Assembly (NCBI GenBank): GCA_039654915.1
Contig: CM077597.1
Span: 41,080,001-41,144,000 of the forward strand
Direction: 5' to 3'
From: Aquilaria yunnanensis
Lineage: Eukaryota > Streptophyta > Magnoliopsida > Malvales > Thymelaeaceae
DNA: 64,000 nt
The position numbers and the translations under genes are program-made. The notes under the pieces were generated by a model. It searched no databases. It was not told the origin of the DNA and saw nothing but the letters and a program-made list of their open reading frames with translations. Positions 1 to 11,237 of the stretch are shown here, piece after piece. Positions within the stretch are counted from its first letter, which is position 1, and each line of letters starts with the position of its first letter.

Positions 1-1259
1 TCATGATGCATGAAACCGGAATTCGTAATGAACATATGAGATATATGAAGAAACGACACAAATTGGTTAATGAGATTAACCGAAATTGATAGGTATGAGA
101 TACCTATATGGATTAGGATTCTTGCAATAGTTGCAAAAACCCTAGGTTTGTTCGGATTCGGCCTGTTCGGGCACCGAAAGTAAGGTACCACCGCCCGCTG
201 ACCGGCCAGCGGGACCGCCGTATGCGAAGCGCCACATAAATAAAAACTGGTTAATCAACACGCGAAAATTGGCATGCATCTTTGTTGAATGAGATTTGAC
301 ATGATATGCTGATTGGTGTTTGAAGCATGGTGCATGGTTATAGCCCTTGATTGGTTGTACTTGTAAATACGGCCTGCGAGTCGTGCCTTTTCTTATCACT
401 CTCATTGTACATTCTCTTCTCACCTTACTCCCCTCGAATGTAACTCGAGGTTTCTATTATTGATGTAATGGTGCATTATGGGATCGTCCAAGGTGGTATG
501 TCCAAGGAGGTGACAACAAAAAGGCAGCCAAGAAAGGAAGAGAATGAGCTTGTGAAGACTCTTTTCTTTTCTTAGGCTTTTATGATATTCTCATTGGCTT
601 GAGAATATCGCATAGTTTGGGCTATAACCATGTCACGTTTATTTCTTGTAAGCATGAGATGCATGTTTTATATTTGTATGTGATGCATGTATAAAACAAC
701 CGGAGATAACAAATTGGTGAGATCAAAAGAAAAATCCCTCAAACAAATATTAAGTCATTAAATGTGATGCCTTCCAAATGTTGGCACTCGTCAAGACTTT
801 GATCAACATTAGGTGGGTCTGCCAAAGCAAAGCACCTATGTTCATCTTGGTAAGGCGCGATGGGATAATAGTGATATCCAAACTGCTAACTTTGGGTTCG
901 ACTTAACTAAGTCATCCTAATAGGATTAGGGACTTAGAGGCATAGAGTTGGGCTTAAGTTCATGAGATGAGCTTGGACAAGTGTTGTTCACCCAACTATC
1001 CAAGAGTTGCATAAGATGCAATTGGCAATGAGTTGCCTACCTAAATAGCTGTAACTTGAGAGAAAAGCCAAAGCTGACTCAGGTTGTGGTCAAATATGGA
1101 TCTTGGCCCACTAGAATACCTTAGCGCCGAGGTGTTCCGAAATAATACCGAGGGTTATTATTTTGAGGAAAATAGTGGGAGTATCGTTTAATAAAAGTCC
1201 TTATTAAATGAATTAAAATACATGACTCTTACACTGCATATTTACTGTTGTAGATAACC
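1..1259 (+). other. Copia untranslated leader
   Basis: This lies between the off-window primer-binding site and the gag ATG. No long sense frame is present. Bases 1-150 align loosely with the reverse complement of about 29110-29260 (a shared 'ggttaatg.gattaacc' block, then a 'gatatatga' block), which identifies this stretch as leader and not LTR. A 6-bp hairpin (CCTCGA...TCGAGG) occurs at about 433-451. An antisense frame at 142-423 has no recognisable domain. The start context at 1260 is 'gataaccATGG', which fits translation initiation. Confidence 0.7.
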
Positions 1260-4200
1260 ATGGCACAAAACACATCGACACTTTCGTTGCGATCGATCCT
1301 TGAGAAGGAAAAACTGAATGGGACCAACTTTCTCAAATGGTACCGAAACTTGAGGATAGTCCTCAAACAAGAGAGAAAGGCATATGTCCTAGAGCAGCCC
1401 ATTCCGAATGAGCCTGCTGCCACTGCTCCAAGAGCTGAAAGGGATGCTCACAAGAGGCATTCTGATGATGCTTTGGATGTTGCATGCCTCATGCTTATTA
1501 CCATGGAATCTGAGCTTCAGAAGCAACATGAGAACATGGGGGCGTTCGATATGATCGAACATCTCAAAATGCTTTTCCAAGAGCAAGCTAGGCATGAGAG
1601 GTTTGAGACCTCTAAGGCATTGTTTCAGTGCAAGATGTCTGAGGGAAGTCCCGTGGGTCCTCATGTGCTCAAGATGATTGGGTACATTGAGAATCTTGAG
1701 AATTTGGGATTTGCTCTTCAGAAAGAGTTGGCTATTGATGTAGTCTTGCAATCGTTGCCTGAAAGCTACAGTCAGTTCGTCATGAACTATAACATGAATG
1801 ACCTTGACAAGTCCCTCCCTGAATTGCTCAACATGTTGAGAACTGCTGAGCAAAACCTTAAGAAGGCTAAGCCCATTTTGATGGTTCAAAAGGGCAAGGG
1901 AAAAGGAAAAGCCAACAAGAAGAAGGATAAAGCTAATGGAAAGTCCAATGCTAGTTCTTCTTCAGCTGCACTGAAACCAAAGGGTGGTGTGGCAAATGAA
2001 GGGGAGTGCTTCCATTGTAAGCAACCTGGACACTGGAAGCGCAACTGCAAGCTCTATCTTGAAGAACTTGCTAAGGAAAAGGGAAGTAAGACTTCCACTT
2101 CAGGTATTTTTGTTATAGAGGCTAACTTTTCTACTTCCTCATCTTGGGTATTGGATACTGGATGTGGATCTCACATTTGTGCAAATGTGCAGGATCTAAG
2201 TAGAAGTAGAAGATTGGCCCGAGGTGAAGTGGACCTACGTGTTGGAAATGGAGCAAGGGTTGCTGCCTTAGCCGTAGGGACTTATGTTCTCACTTTACCT
2301 AGTGGATTAGTTTTAGAATTAGACAACTGCTACTTTGTGCCTACTATTAGTAGAAATTTGATTTCTGTTTCTTGTTTGGACAAGAAAGGTTTTTCATTTA
2401 TAATAAAGGACAAATGTTGTTCTATTTATTTGAATGAAATCTTTTATGGTAGTGCTCAACTTAGCAATGGGTTGTATGTTCTAGACCTTGAAGATCCAAT
2501 CTATAATGTGAATACCAAGAAGGTCAGATTAAATGATTCAAACTTGACCTATCTCTCGCACTGTCGCTTGGGCCATATAAATGAGACCCGCATATCCAAG
2601 CTCCATAAGGATGGACTCTTGGACTCATTTGATTTTGAATCATATGAGACATGTGAGTCATGTTTGTTGGGCAAGATGACCAAAGCCCCATTCACAGGGC
2701 AAAGTGAAAGGGCTAATGACTTACTAGGACTCATACATAGTGATGTATGTGGCCCTATGTCTACACAAGCTAGAGGAGGTTCCCAATACTTCATTACTTT
2801 CACTGATGACTTCAGCAGATATGGCTATGTGTATCTTATGAGACACAAGTCAGAATCCTTTGAAAAGTTCAAAGAATTCAAGAATGAAGTAGAGAATCAA
2901 CTCGGGAAGCGTATCAAAGTGCTTCGATCAGATCGAGGTGGAGAGTACTTGGATCGAGAATTCCTTGACTATCTGAAAGAGTGTGGTATAATATCACAAC
3001 TCACTCCGCCAGGTACACCTCAATGGAATGGTGTTTCTGAAAGGAGAAATCGAACTCTGTTAGACATGGTTCGCTCCATGATGAGTCAAGCTGACCTTCC
3101 AAACTCCTTTTGGGGACATGCTCTAGAGACAGCCGCTTTTACACTAAACCGAGTTCCATCTAAATCGGTTCAAAAGACACCATATGAGATATAGAGTGGG
3201 AGGCGTCCCAATTTGTCTTTTATGAAGATTTGGGGCTGTGATGTTTATGTAAAACGTCAATCCTCTAACAAACTAGGGCCCAAATCTCAAAAATGTCTTT
3301 TTGTTGGGTATCCCAAAGAAACAAAGGGTTACTATTTCTACAATCCCTCTGAGCAAAAAGTGTTTGTTGCTCGAACTGGTGTCTTTTTGGAGAAAGAGTT
3401 TATCTCTAAAGGAACTAGTGGGAGGAAAGTAGAACTTGAAGAAATTCAAGAACAACAAGAAGACATCGAACCTGAAATGGAACCTGAACAGACACCACAA
3501 GATGTTGTGGTTCAAGAGTCTGTTCCTGTAGCACAAAGCCCACGTAGGACTGGTAGGATTCGGCGTGAGCTCGAGAGATATGGATTTCTCGTGACTCACA
3601 CCGGTGATGTGATGCTCATGGATCAAGATGAGCCCACAACCTACCAACAAGCTATGTCGGGGCCTGACTCTGAGAAGTGGCTAATGGCCATGAAATCCGA
3701 GATGGAATCCATGTATGAAAACCAAGTATGGACTTTGGTTGACCCACCTGAAGGGGTAAAACCTATAGGGTGCAAATGGGTTTTCAAGAAGAAAACTGAC
3801 ATGGATGGTAATGTGATTACCTTTAAGGGAAGATTGGTTGCAAAAGGTTTCAAGCAAATTCATGGTATTGACTATGATGAAACTTTTTCACCAGTTGCTA
3901 TGCTTAAATCCATCCGAATTTTGTTTGCTATTGCTGCACACTATGATTATGAGATATGGCAAATGGATGTCAAAACTGCATTCCTAAATGGAAAGCTACT
4001 TGAGGATGTGTACATGACACAGCCTGAGGGTTTTGTCACTCCTGGGAATGCCAATAAAGTGTGCAAATTGCAAAGGTCCATTTATGGACTGAAGCAAGCT
4101 TCTCGAAGTTGGAATCTTCATTTTGATGATGCAATCAAAGAGTTTGGTTTTATCAAAAATGAAGATGAACCTTGTGTCTACAAGAAGGTTAGTGGGAGCG

Positions 4201-5231
4201 CTATTGTCTTCTTGGTGTTGTATGTAGATGACATACTACTCATCGGGAATGACATTCCTGAGCTACAGTCTGTGAAGTCTTGGCTAAGGAAATGTTTCTC
4301 TATGAAGGACTTGGGTGAAGCAGCCTATGTGTTAGGCATCAGGATCTATAGAGATAGATCTAGAAAGCTTCTTGGCCTAAGTCAAAGTACATATATTGAC
4401 AAGGTGCTAAAGAGGTTTAGCATGCAAGATTCCAAGAAAGGATTCTTGCCCATGTCACATGGTATCACTCTTTCTAGATCTCAGTGTCCGAGTACAACCG
4501 AGGAGAGAGAGCGCATGAGTAAGATTCCATATGCCTCAGCAATTGGATCTATCATGTATGCCATGATATGTACTCGTCCCGATGTCTCATATGCTTTGAG
4601 CATGACGAGTAGGTACCAATCGAACCCCGGTGAAAGTCACTGGACAGCTGTTAAGAACATCCTTAAGTACTTACGAAGGACTAAGGATGCATTCTTGGTC
4701 TTTGGAGGTGAAGATGAGCTCGTTGTAAGGGGTTACACCGATGCAAGCTTCCAATCCGATAAGGATGATTTTAGATCGCAATCTGGTTATGTGTTTTGTA
4801 TTGGTGGTGGTGCTGTAAGCTGGAAGAGTTCAAAGCAAGAGACAGTAGCTGACTCTACAACAGAATCTGAGTACATTGCCGCCTCTGATGCTGCGAAGGA
4901 GGCAGTTTGGATCAAGAAGTTCATCACTGAACTTGGAGTGGTTCCAAGCATTGTTGACCCGATAGAGCTCTATTGTGACAACAATGGAGCAATCGCACAG
5001 GCTAAGGAACCTCGATCTCACCAGCGATCCAAACACATACTTCGACGCTATCATCTCATCAGGGAGATCATCGAGAGGGGTGATGTAAGGATATGCAGGA
5101 CTTCGACAGACAGCAACATTGCTGATCCACTGACAAAGCCCCTTACGCAGCAGAAGCATGATAGCCATTCTAGATCCATCGGTATTAGATACATGGATGA
5201 TTGGCTTTTAGTGCAAGTGGGAGATTGTTAG
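1260..5231 (+). pseudogene. Copia gag-pol polyprotein, one in-frame stop
   Basis: A single reading frame of 1323 codons encodes the retrotransposon polyprotein; only a TAG at 3192-3194 breaks it. Order: gag/UBN2-like domain; CX2CX4HX4C zinc knuckle at residues 250-263; retropepsin site Asp-Thr-Gly at residues 299-301; pre-integrase zinc region (LSHCRLGH, CESC); integrase with DVCGP, SDRGGEY and the WNGVSERR glutamate; then, after the stop, reverse transcriptase with KWVFKKK, QMDVKTAFLNG and catalytic YVDD; then RNase H with YTDASF, TTESEY and the late Asp region. The stop lies in the integrase C-terminal part (after TPYEI). Every catalytic motif looks intact, so this copy died recently or is expressed only by readthrough. 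The frame ends six bases inside the 3' LTR. Confidence 0.95.
5217..5225 (+). other. Copia polypurine tract
   Basis: The purine run AGTGGGAGAT ends directly before the LTR start TGTTAG. This is the usual primer for plus-strand DNA synthesis in plant Copia elements and it fixes the left edge of the 3' LTR. Confidence 0.85.
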
Positions 5232-6050
5232 TGTTGTGCCCAAAAAGCCAATCATGAGATGATTGTATTTTTGCAAATTGAGTCATGATATTTTATTGAG
5301 GCATTAATCCAGCAATTTTGTTTGTTGTTTTGTTTCTGCGTAACGTAATAAACATAATTGTAACCCTAGAATAATGATATTCTTAAACGTCCCTAGTCTA
5401 GTATTATTGTGGAGCGGGTTGCAATAATACATAATGACTAGCATATGTGGAGACTAATATGAGATATGTAGTCTACATATGGGTACAAGTTGGAGAACTT
5501 GTGTACTGGACCGACCCACCATGAGAACACTTCATGGATCGTTATATGAGTGTCATAAGTGATTCTCATAGTGATCATGGTATATGTAGTCCTTCGACCT
5601 AAGATCATCAAGGTTCCCTACATGTGAGTCACATACTTTGATACTTTCCTTTGTTGCTCGTAACTGAGTGAACTTGAAGGAGGTCATTGGGTATGTCACA
5701 TATCATGCGGAGGGATTTGTATGATCAAGATGGGATTTGTCCCTCCTATGTAACGGGAGTGATATCTTTGGGCCCCTTGATAGAGTGAGACTTAGAAAAT
5801 GCATGGCCATGCTCCGATGAGTTGATATATGATATCAATGTCATCAGTTTAAGTTAGTCTACTCGGTAATCAAGAAACCAAAGATTGGGCTATACGAGAG
5901 TGACACATTCCATGTCTCGTGCTTAGTCTTGATATCTTGGACAAAGGGACAATGGCATATATCGGTGATGATCATAAAGGTTTAGTCGATTCACCGACAA
6001 TCTTGTCACTTGGGTAGCAATGACGTGTTGCTAGACACCGCTCATTGCTT

Positions 6051-6077
6051 ATGATCATAAATGTGATTTATGATCAT
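6051..6077. repeat. 27-bp hairpin-forming palindrome in Copia LTR
   Basis: Twelve-base arms (ATGATCATAAAT / ATTTATGATCAT) flank a 3-base loop (gtg). The same palindrome is seen in the other LTR copies examined, with a few changes in the most diverged one (about 29918-29945). It lies in U3 upstream of the TATA box. Confidence 0.8.
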
Positions 6078-6280
6078 TGCCAACATGGCAAGAGCCTATT
6101 GGGTCGCACACGTAGAGCTATTTGGATCATTAGACTGCATGGGCTAATTATTTGGGTTATGGTTTCACTTTAATTTCGTATTAATAATGGGCCAAGGAGT
6201 TGAGCCATTATTAAGCCCGAAATTAAATCCTAATTGGATTAGGGCTTTGAAACCCATTAGGCCTGGAAGTTGAGTCTCAC

Positions 6281-6288
6281 TATAAATA
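6281..6288 (+). promoter_or_regulatory. TATA box of Copia LTR promoter
   Basis: TATAAATA sits about 360 bp before the LTR end in 'cactataaatacaac' and recurs in the other LTR copies (for example on - near 10170 and 17415). It is the likely core promoter that marks the U3/R boundary. Position and motif are seen; activity is inferred. Confidence 0.65.
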
Positions 6289-6641
6289 CAACTTTTAAGT
6301 GAGAAATTCGCAGGTCTCCTTGCCCTAGCCTCCCAAAAGGACAGCCACACTCTTCTCTTGCAATTCCTTGGAGGACGCAAGCTAGCACTGCGAGCGCAAG
6401 AGAAACGCATCTGCCGGGACGTGGTGGAAGCGTGGTGATCCCGAGAGGCTCGTGTGGATACCATAGAGAGCCTGAACACGTCAACTGTTCAGGTTTTGTG
6501 ATTCGACTCTACAGTTGAGTGAGAGATCTCAACCGAAAATTAGGTATGAAATTTTCGAACACCCGGTTTACCCCGTTTCACTTGAATCCTGGAGGGTTTC
6601 GGTTAAATTCCGCTGCGCTGTTTGGCTCCCGAAACCCAACA

Positions 6642-8543
6642 CCCCTAGGTGTGATCAAAATTTTATACCAAGATTCGTTCTACAAAAGGAGATATAGAAC
6701 TTTAATTGAATAGTCAAAATTTTGGTCACTTTATGACCATTTTGCCCATACAAAATTTCATAAGTGTGCAAACAGTTCATTCACAAGGGGAAAGCCATCC
6801 AAGGCTACCCCATATATGTCCATTACACATAGGAAATACATTCCCTTGCATTTAACAACCATATATGGCTAAGACAGAATTTACAAGTAAGCAGCCCGTC
6901 ATTCACACTTAGGCAGCTTTGCACCACATCACTTACATAGCCAAAACACTACTCAGATGTTCACATACTTGCCTCATTTTACATACACCACATGTACATG
7001 CATACATGTACTACACAATGGTATTAACTCAACTAAACACATACACTAAGTTACAGGAGTTCCTGAGACACAATGGACTCAAGAACAAGATGCTGGACAG
7101 CTGCTGCACAACACAATAATTACCACCATTAAAAACTCCAAATGTGCTCCTAAAATCACCAAAATTTTCAGATCATGACTAGACATATGGAAGTTTATGT
7201 ACCTTAAATTTCAGATGAAAAATCAAACCAAAAATGTCAGTTTGAAAGGGATCTTTCTGCTGGACTTGAAATGACAGAATTAAGGGGAGTAAGTTTCATT
7301 GAGAAACTTAGTAAGGGTAACACTTGGATTCAATAGGCAATGTGACCATCATTGAAACCTGCATCCAAAGAAACTAAAACACAAAAACCACAATGCATAT
7401 ATAGAAGATATAGGAACCAAGTGCAGTAGCCATTCACAACCAACAAACACATGAAATGCAGCAACAAGATATACCATAGGTTAGTCCATAAAACACATAA
7501 TAAACATAAATAAATCACTATGGAAGCCCTTCTCAAGCTAATGCTTGGTCTTAGGAGTATTTTAATAGTAGTTAGTACTAACTTTGGGCTCTAGACAGTA
7601 GGTCACAAAACCTTCAATAGGTGCACTCCCTCACTAAGGTTGGTTCACCAAACTCATGGATTTCTTCCAAGCTTAGCCCTAGCTCCATGGTTGCTTGAGA
7701 AATAAAAAAAACAACCCATCTGAGCAAGAGAACCGTTACCAAAGTGGGTAGGCTGAAAATCAAGCTTGATCCTTGAAGCATCCATGATAGCTATAGTTTG
7801 CCTCTAATTGCTTCCTTTTGCCTTTAATTTCAGTCAATTGCAAGTTGAAGGTGTGGTGGCTATGGAGGAAGTGTGGCTGTCTTCTTGGGCTGGAGAAGGA
7901 TGAAAGTGAGAGAGAGATAAGTGATTTGGCCACTTAAATGGCCTTAAATGAGCTTAAGGGCACAAAACACACTTAGCAAGTTAACCTTGCTTTATGTCAT
8001 TTTCCTTCTCACTAATTATGGTTTCTTTGCCTTAAACTCATTGGTACACATGTGGCTAACATTTTTTACTATTTATGAAGTCTTGGCTGCCTCCCCCTTG
8101 GTGGGATAATTCCACAATTCCACCCTTTGAGTTAAGTCAAATGCTTGAACACCTTAAAGTTTACACTAAGACATTTAGGTCTTTAATGCCTTCGGTGTTT
8201 CCTCTATCCAAACTTGTCTTCCATGAACAATTTGGTCCTCCAATAGCACTTTTATACCACTCATACCCTTCCCACAACTCTACAAAGCTCTTTCTTGAGA
8301 GTTTTGCAATTGAGTACCCAAATTTTCAAAACCTTACAAAAAAGTCCATAGGTTGCTTGACAAATAAGAAATCCTTAAGGATTTCTTGGGGGCCAAGTTA
8401 CCAACTTTCAACACTTTTAAGGAGGTGTTGATCATGGCTTTTACCCCCCATACTTTAATCACTATGGTGAGAATTACACAATATAACGGGTTTTTTAGTC
8501 ATTATAACACTTGTAATTCTCCTATTTTTGTGAGGCGGTAACG
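6642..8543 (-). repeat. Gypsy-A 3' LTR, partial
   Basis: This matches the 5' LTR from about 16700 to 20044 once the nested Copia LTR is set aside, for example the blocks at 6919-7050/16965-17056 and 7330-7560/18800-19030. The Copia insertion cuts its other end at 6642. The terminal CA is changed to CG at 8542-8543. A stretch of about 33 bp present near 19060-19095 is missing here (near 7592). The short open frames in it (for example 6919-7119, 8075-8431) have no recognisable domain and are not called as genes. Confidence 0.85.
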
Positions 8544-8556
8544 ATCCTCCCCTCCT
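8544..8556 (-). other. Gypsy-A polypurine tract
   Basis: On the minus strand this reads AGGAGGGGAGGAT, directly before the LTR start. It lies between the integrase tail and the 3' LTR, as expected for Gypsy elements. Confidence 0.75.
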
Positions 8557-8584
8557 TAAAAATTTTGGTCCTAAAAAATAGCCT

Positions 8585-9812
8585 TTAGCTCCGGGTATTC
8601 TTCATGATACCTTTCCATAAGGTCTCTTTCTGTTTCCCAGGTTGCTTCTCTTTCAGAGTGGTGTGACACTGAATGTTAACCATGGGAATAAGTTTGTTTC
8701 TTAACCTTCTGGTATCCTTGGCTACGATAGCTATAGGTTTCTCTTTATATGTCAAGTTAGGTTCCAACGATATGTCTTCCACTACAATAGCATGCTTTGT
8801 ATCTAATAGACACTTCTTAAGCATACTGATGTGAAAAACATTATGAACACTTGACATGCTTGGTGGTAAAGCTAACCTGTATGCTACCTTGCTAACTCTG
8901 TCTAAGATCTCATAAGGTCCTATGTATCTTGGAGCTAACTTGGTTCTTCTGCCAAATCGGATAGTGCCTTTAGTTGGTGCAACTTTCAGCCAAACATTGT
9001 CACCAACCTGAAATTCCAAGTCTCTCATTCTTTTGTTCACATAGGTTGTGGTCCTTTCATTGGCTGCCTTTAATCTCTTTTGAATTTTCTTGATTTTGGC
9101 ATCAGTCTCTTCGATAATTTCAGGACCCAATTCTAGCCTATCTGAGGCTTCCACACAACAGTGGGGTGTCATGCACCTTCTTCCATATAATGCTTCATAA
9201 GGTGTCATGCCAATGGTACTTTGGTAACTATTGTTATATGGGAATTCCACCAATGGCAAGTGTTGGTCCCATTTACCTTTGAAATCCAACACACAGCTCC
9301 TGAGCATGTCTTCCAGTATCTGTACCACCCTTTCAAATTGCCCATCTTTCTGGGATGATAAGCAGTACTCAGATGGATTTTGGTTCCTAGTGCTTTGTGA
9401 AAAGTACTCCAAAATTGAGCTGTAAATCTTGGATCTTTGTTAGATACAATTGAGTCTGGCACTCCATGTAGTCTCACTATCTCCTGGCCATACATCTAAG
9501 CTAACTTCTACATGGAGTCTGTGAGTTTTATAGGTAAGAAGTGGGCACACTTGGTTAGCCTATCCATAATGGCCCAGATTGTATCATGTTTTAATCTGGT
9601 CATAGGCAACCTAGTCAAAAATTCCATGGTTATGTTACCCCACTTCCTCATTGGTATAGGTAGAGTCTGTAGGGTACCAGCTGGCTTGTGGTGCACTACC
9701 TTTACCCTTTGGCTTATGGCACATTTGGAGACATAAGTAGCTATGTCTCTTTTCATATTTGGCCACCAAAAGTGAGTCGTCAAGTCTTTATACATTTTCT
9801 CACTTCCTGGAT
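8585..9812 (-). pseudogene. Gypsy-A integrase and chromodomain-like tail, frameshifted
   Basis: Three overlapping frames carry one integrase. 9508-9812 holds the zinc-binding start (HPGSEKMY, FWWPNMK, YVSKC) and the first catalytic strand. 9205-9495 continues with the catalytic core (VSNKDPRFTAQFW, LSTAYHP). 8585-9412 resumes after a frameshift near 9355 with GQFERVVQ, PYEALYGRRC and the C-terminal SH3-like region (VGDNVWLKV, GPYEIL). The tail resembles a chromodomain (RLRNKLIPMV), and its last part, with the conserved tryptophan and ERYHEEYPE, lies in another frame near 8590-8650. At least three lesions mean no functional integrase is made. Confidence 0.9.
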
Positions 9813-9817
9813 GGATG

Positions 9818-11232
9818 TGTTGGGTTTCGGGAGCCAAACAGCGCAGCGGAATTTAACCGAAACCCTCCAGGATCCAAGTGAAACGGGGTAAACCAGGTGT
9901 TCGAAAATTTCATACCTAATTTCGGTTGAGATCTCTCACTCAACTGTAGAGTCGAATCACAAAACCTGAACAGTTGACGTGTTCAGCCTCTCTATGGTAT
10001 CCACACGAGCCTCTCGGGATCACCACGCTTCCACCACGTCCCGGCAGATGCATTTCTCTTGCACTCGCAGTGCTAGCTTGCGTCCTCCAAGGAATTGCAA
10101 GAGAAGAGTGCGGCTGTCCTTTTGGGAGGCTAGGGCAAGGAGACCTGCGAATTTCTCACTTAAAAGTTGTATTTATAGTGAGACTCAACTTCCAGGCCTA
10201 ATGGGTTTCAAAGCCCTAATCCAATTAGGATTTAATTTCGGGCTTAATAATGGCTCAACTCCTTGGCCCATTATTAATACGAAATTAAAGTGAAACCATA
10301 ACCCAAATAATTAGCCCATGCACTCTAATGATCCAAATAGCTCTATGTGTGCGACCCAATAGGCTCTTGCCATGTTGGCAATGATCATAAATCACATTTA
10401 TGATCATAAGCAATGAGCGGTGTCTAGCAACACATCATTGCTACCCAAGTGACAAGATTGTCGGTGAATCGACTAAACCTTTATGATCATCACCGATATA
10501 TGCCATTGTCCCTTTGTCCAAGATATCAAGACTAAGCACGAGACATGGAATGTGTCACTCTCGTATAGCCCAATCTTTGGTTTCTTGATTACCGAGTAGA
10601 CTAACTTAAACTGATGACATTGATATCATATATCAACTCATCGGAGCATGGCCATGCATTTTCTAAGTCTCACTCTATCAAGGGGCCCAAAGATATCACT
10701 CCCGTTACATAGGAGGGACAAATCCCATCTTGATCATACAAATCCCTCCGCATGATATGTGACATACCCAATGACCTCCTTCAAGTTCACTCAGTTACGA
10801 GCAACAAAGGAAAGTATCAAAGTATGTGACTCACATGTAGGGAACCATGATGATCTTAGGTCGAAGGACTACATATACCATGATCACTATGAGAATCACT
10901 TATGACACTCATATAACGATCCATGAAGTGTTCTCATGGTGGGTCGGTCCAGTACACAAGTTCTCCAACTTGTACCCATATGTAGACTACATATCTCATA
11001 TTAGTCTCCACATATGCTAGTCATTATGTATTATTGCAACCCGCTCCACAATAATACTAGACTAGGGACATTTAAGAATATCATTATTCTAGGGTTACAA
11101 TTATGTTTATTACGTTACGCAGAAACAAAACAACAAACATAATTGCTGGATTAATGCCTCAATAAAATATCATGACTCAATGTGTAAAAATACAATCATC
11201 TCATGATTGGCTTTTTGGGCACAATACTAACA
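9818..11232 (-). mobile_element. Copia solo LTR in Gypsy-A pol, TSD GGATG
   Basis: A 1415-bp LTR is flanked by perfect GGATG copies (9813-9817 and 11233-11237). It starts TGTTGGG and ends ACTAACA on +, so it lies on the minus strand. It splits the Gypsy-A integrase zinc region right after the KLN of LEKAHTSKLN. There is no internal Copia sequence, so it is a solo LTR left by LTR-LTR recombination. It is close in sequence to 5226-6641, hence recent. Confidence 0.95.
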
Positions 11233-11237
11233 GGATG

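Larger units (their letters stand above)
1..6641 (+). mobile_element. Ty1/Copia LTR retrotransposon, 5' end off the window
   Basis: One nearly intact Copia element: untranslated leader (1-1259), gag-pol frame (1260-5231), polypurine tract, and 3' LTR (5226-6641). The domain order is gag, protease, integrase, reverse transcriptase, RNase H; integrase before RT marks Copia rather than Gypsy. The 5' LTR is not in the window. Comparison with the leader of an older relative at 29110-29355 puts its end about 85-90 bp left of base 1. The element sits inside the 3' LTR of Gypsy-A (6642 onward), so it is younger than Gypsy-A. Its lineage within Copia is not certain. Confidence 0.93.
5226..6641 (+). 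repeat. Copia 3' LTR (1416 bp), reference copy
   Basis: It begins TGTTAGTGTTG and ends CCCGAAACCCAACA, so it has TG...CA ends with TGTTAG/CCAACA. The same unit recurs at 9818-11232 (-), 12581-13973 (+, clipped), 17062-18478 (-), 26528-27929 (-), 29356-30706 (-), 32756-34168 (+) and 46907-48323 (-). It contains a TATA box at 6281 and a palindrome at 6051. The right flank is CCCCT, followed by Gypsy-A LTR sequence. Confidence 0.95.

Noticed and set aside
1389..1889. 166-codon antisense frame under Copia gag
   Set aside because: It is a shadow of the real gag frame; the sense strand has the zinc knuckle and polyprotein continuity.
6165..6479. 104-codon antisense frame in the Copia LTR, with same-length versions at 9979-10293 and 17223-17537
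   Set aside because: It is kept open because the LTR copies are young and similar. It is shortened or altered in older copies (13519-13836, 47070-47291), has no known domain and runs against the LTR promoter.
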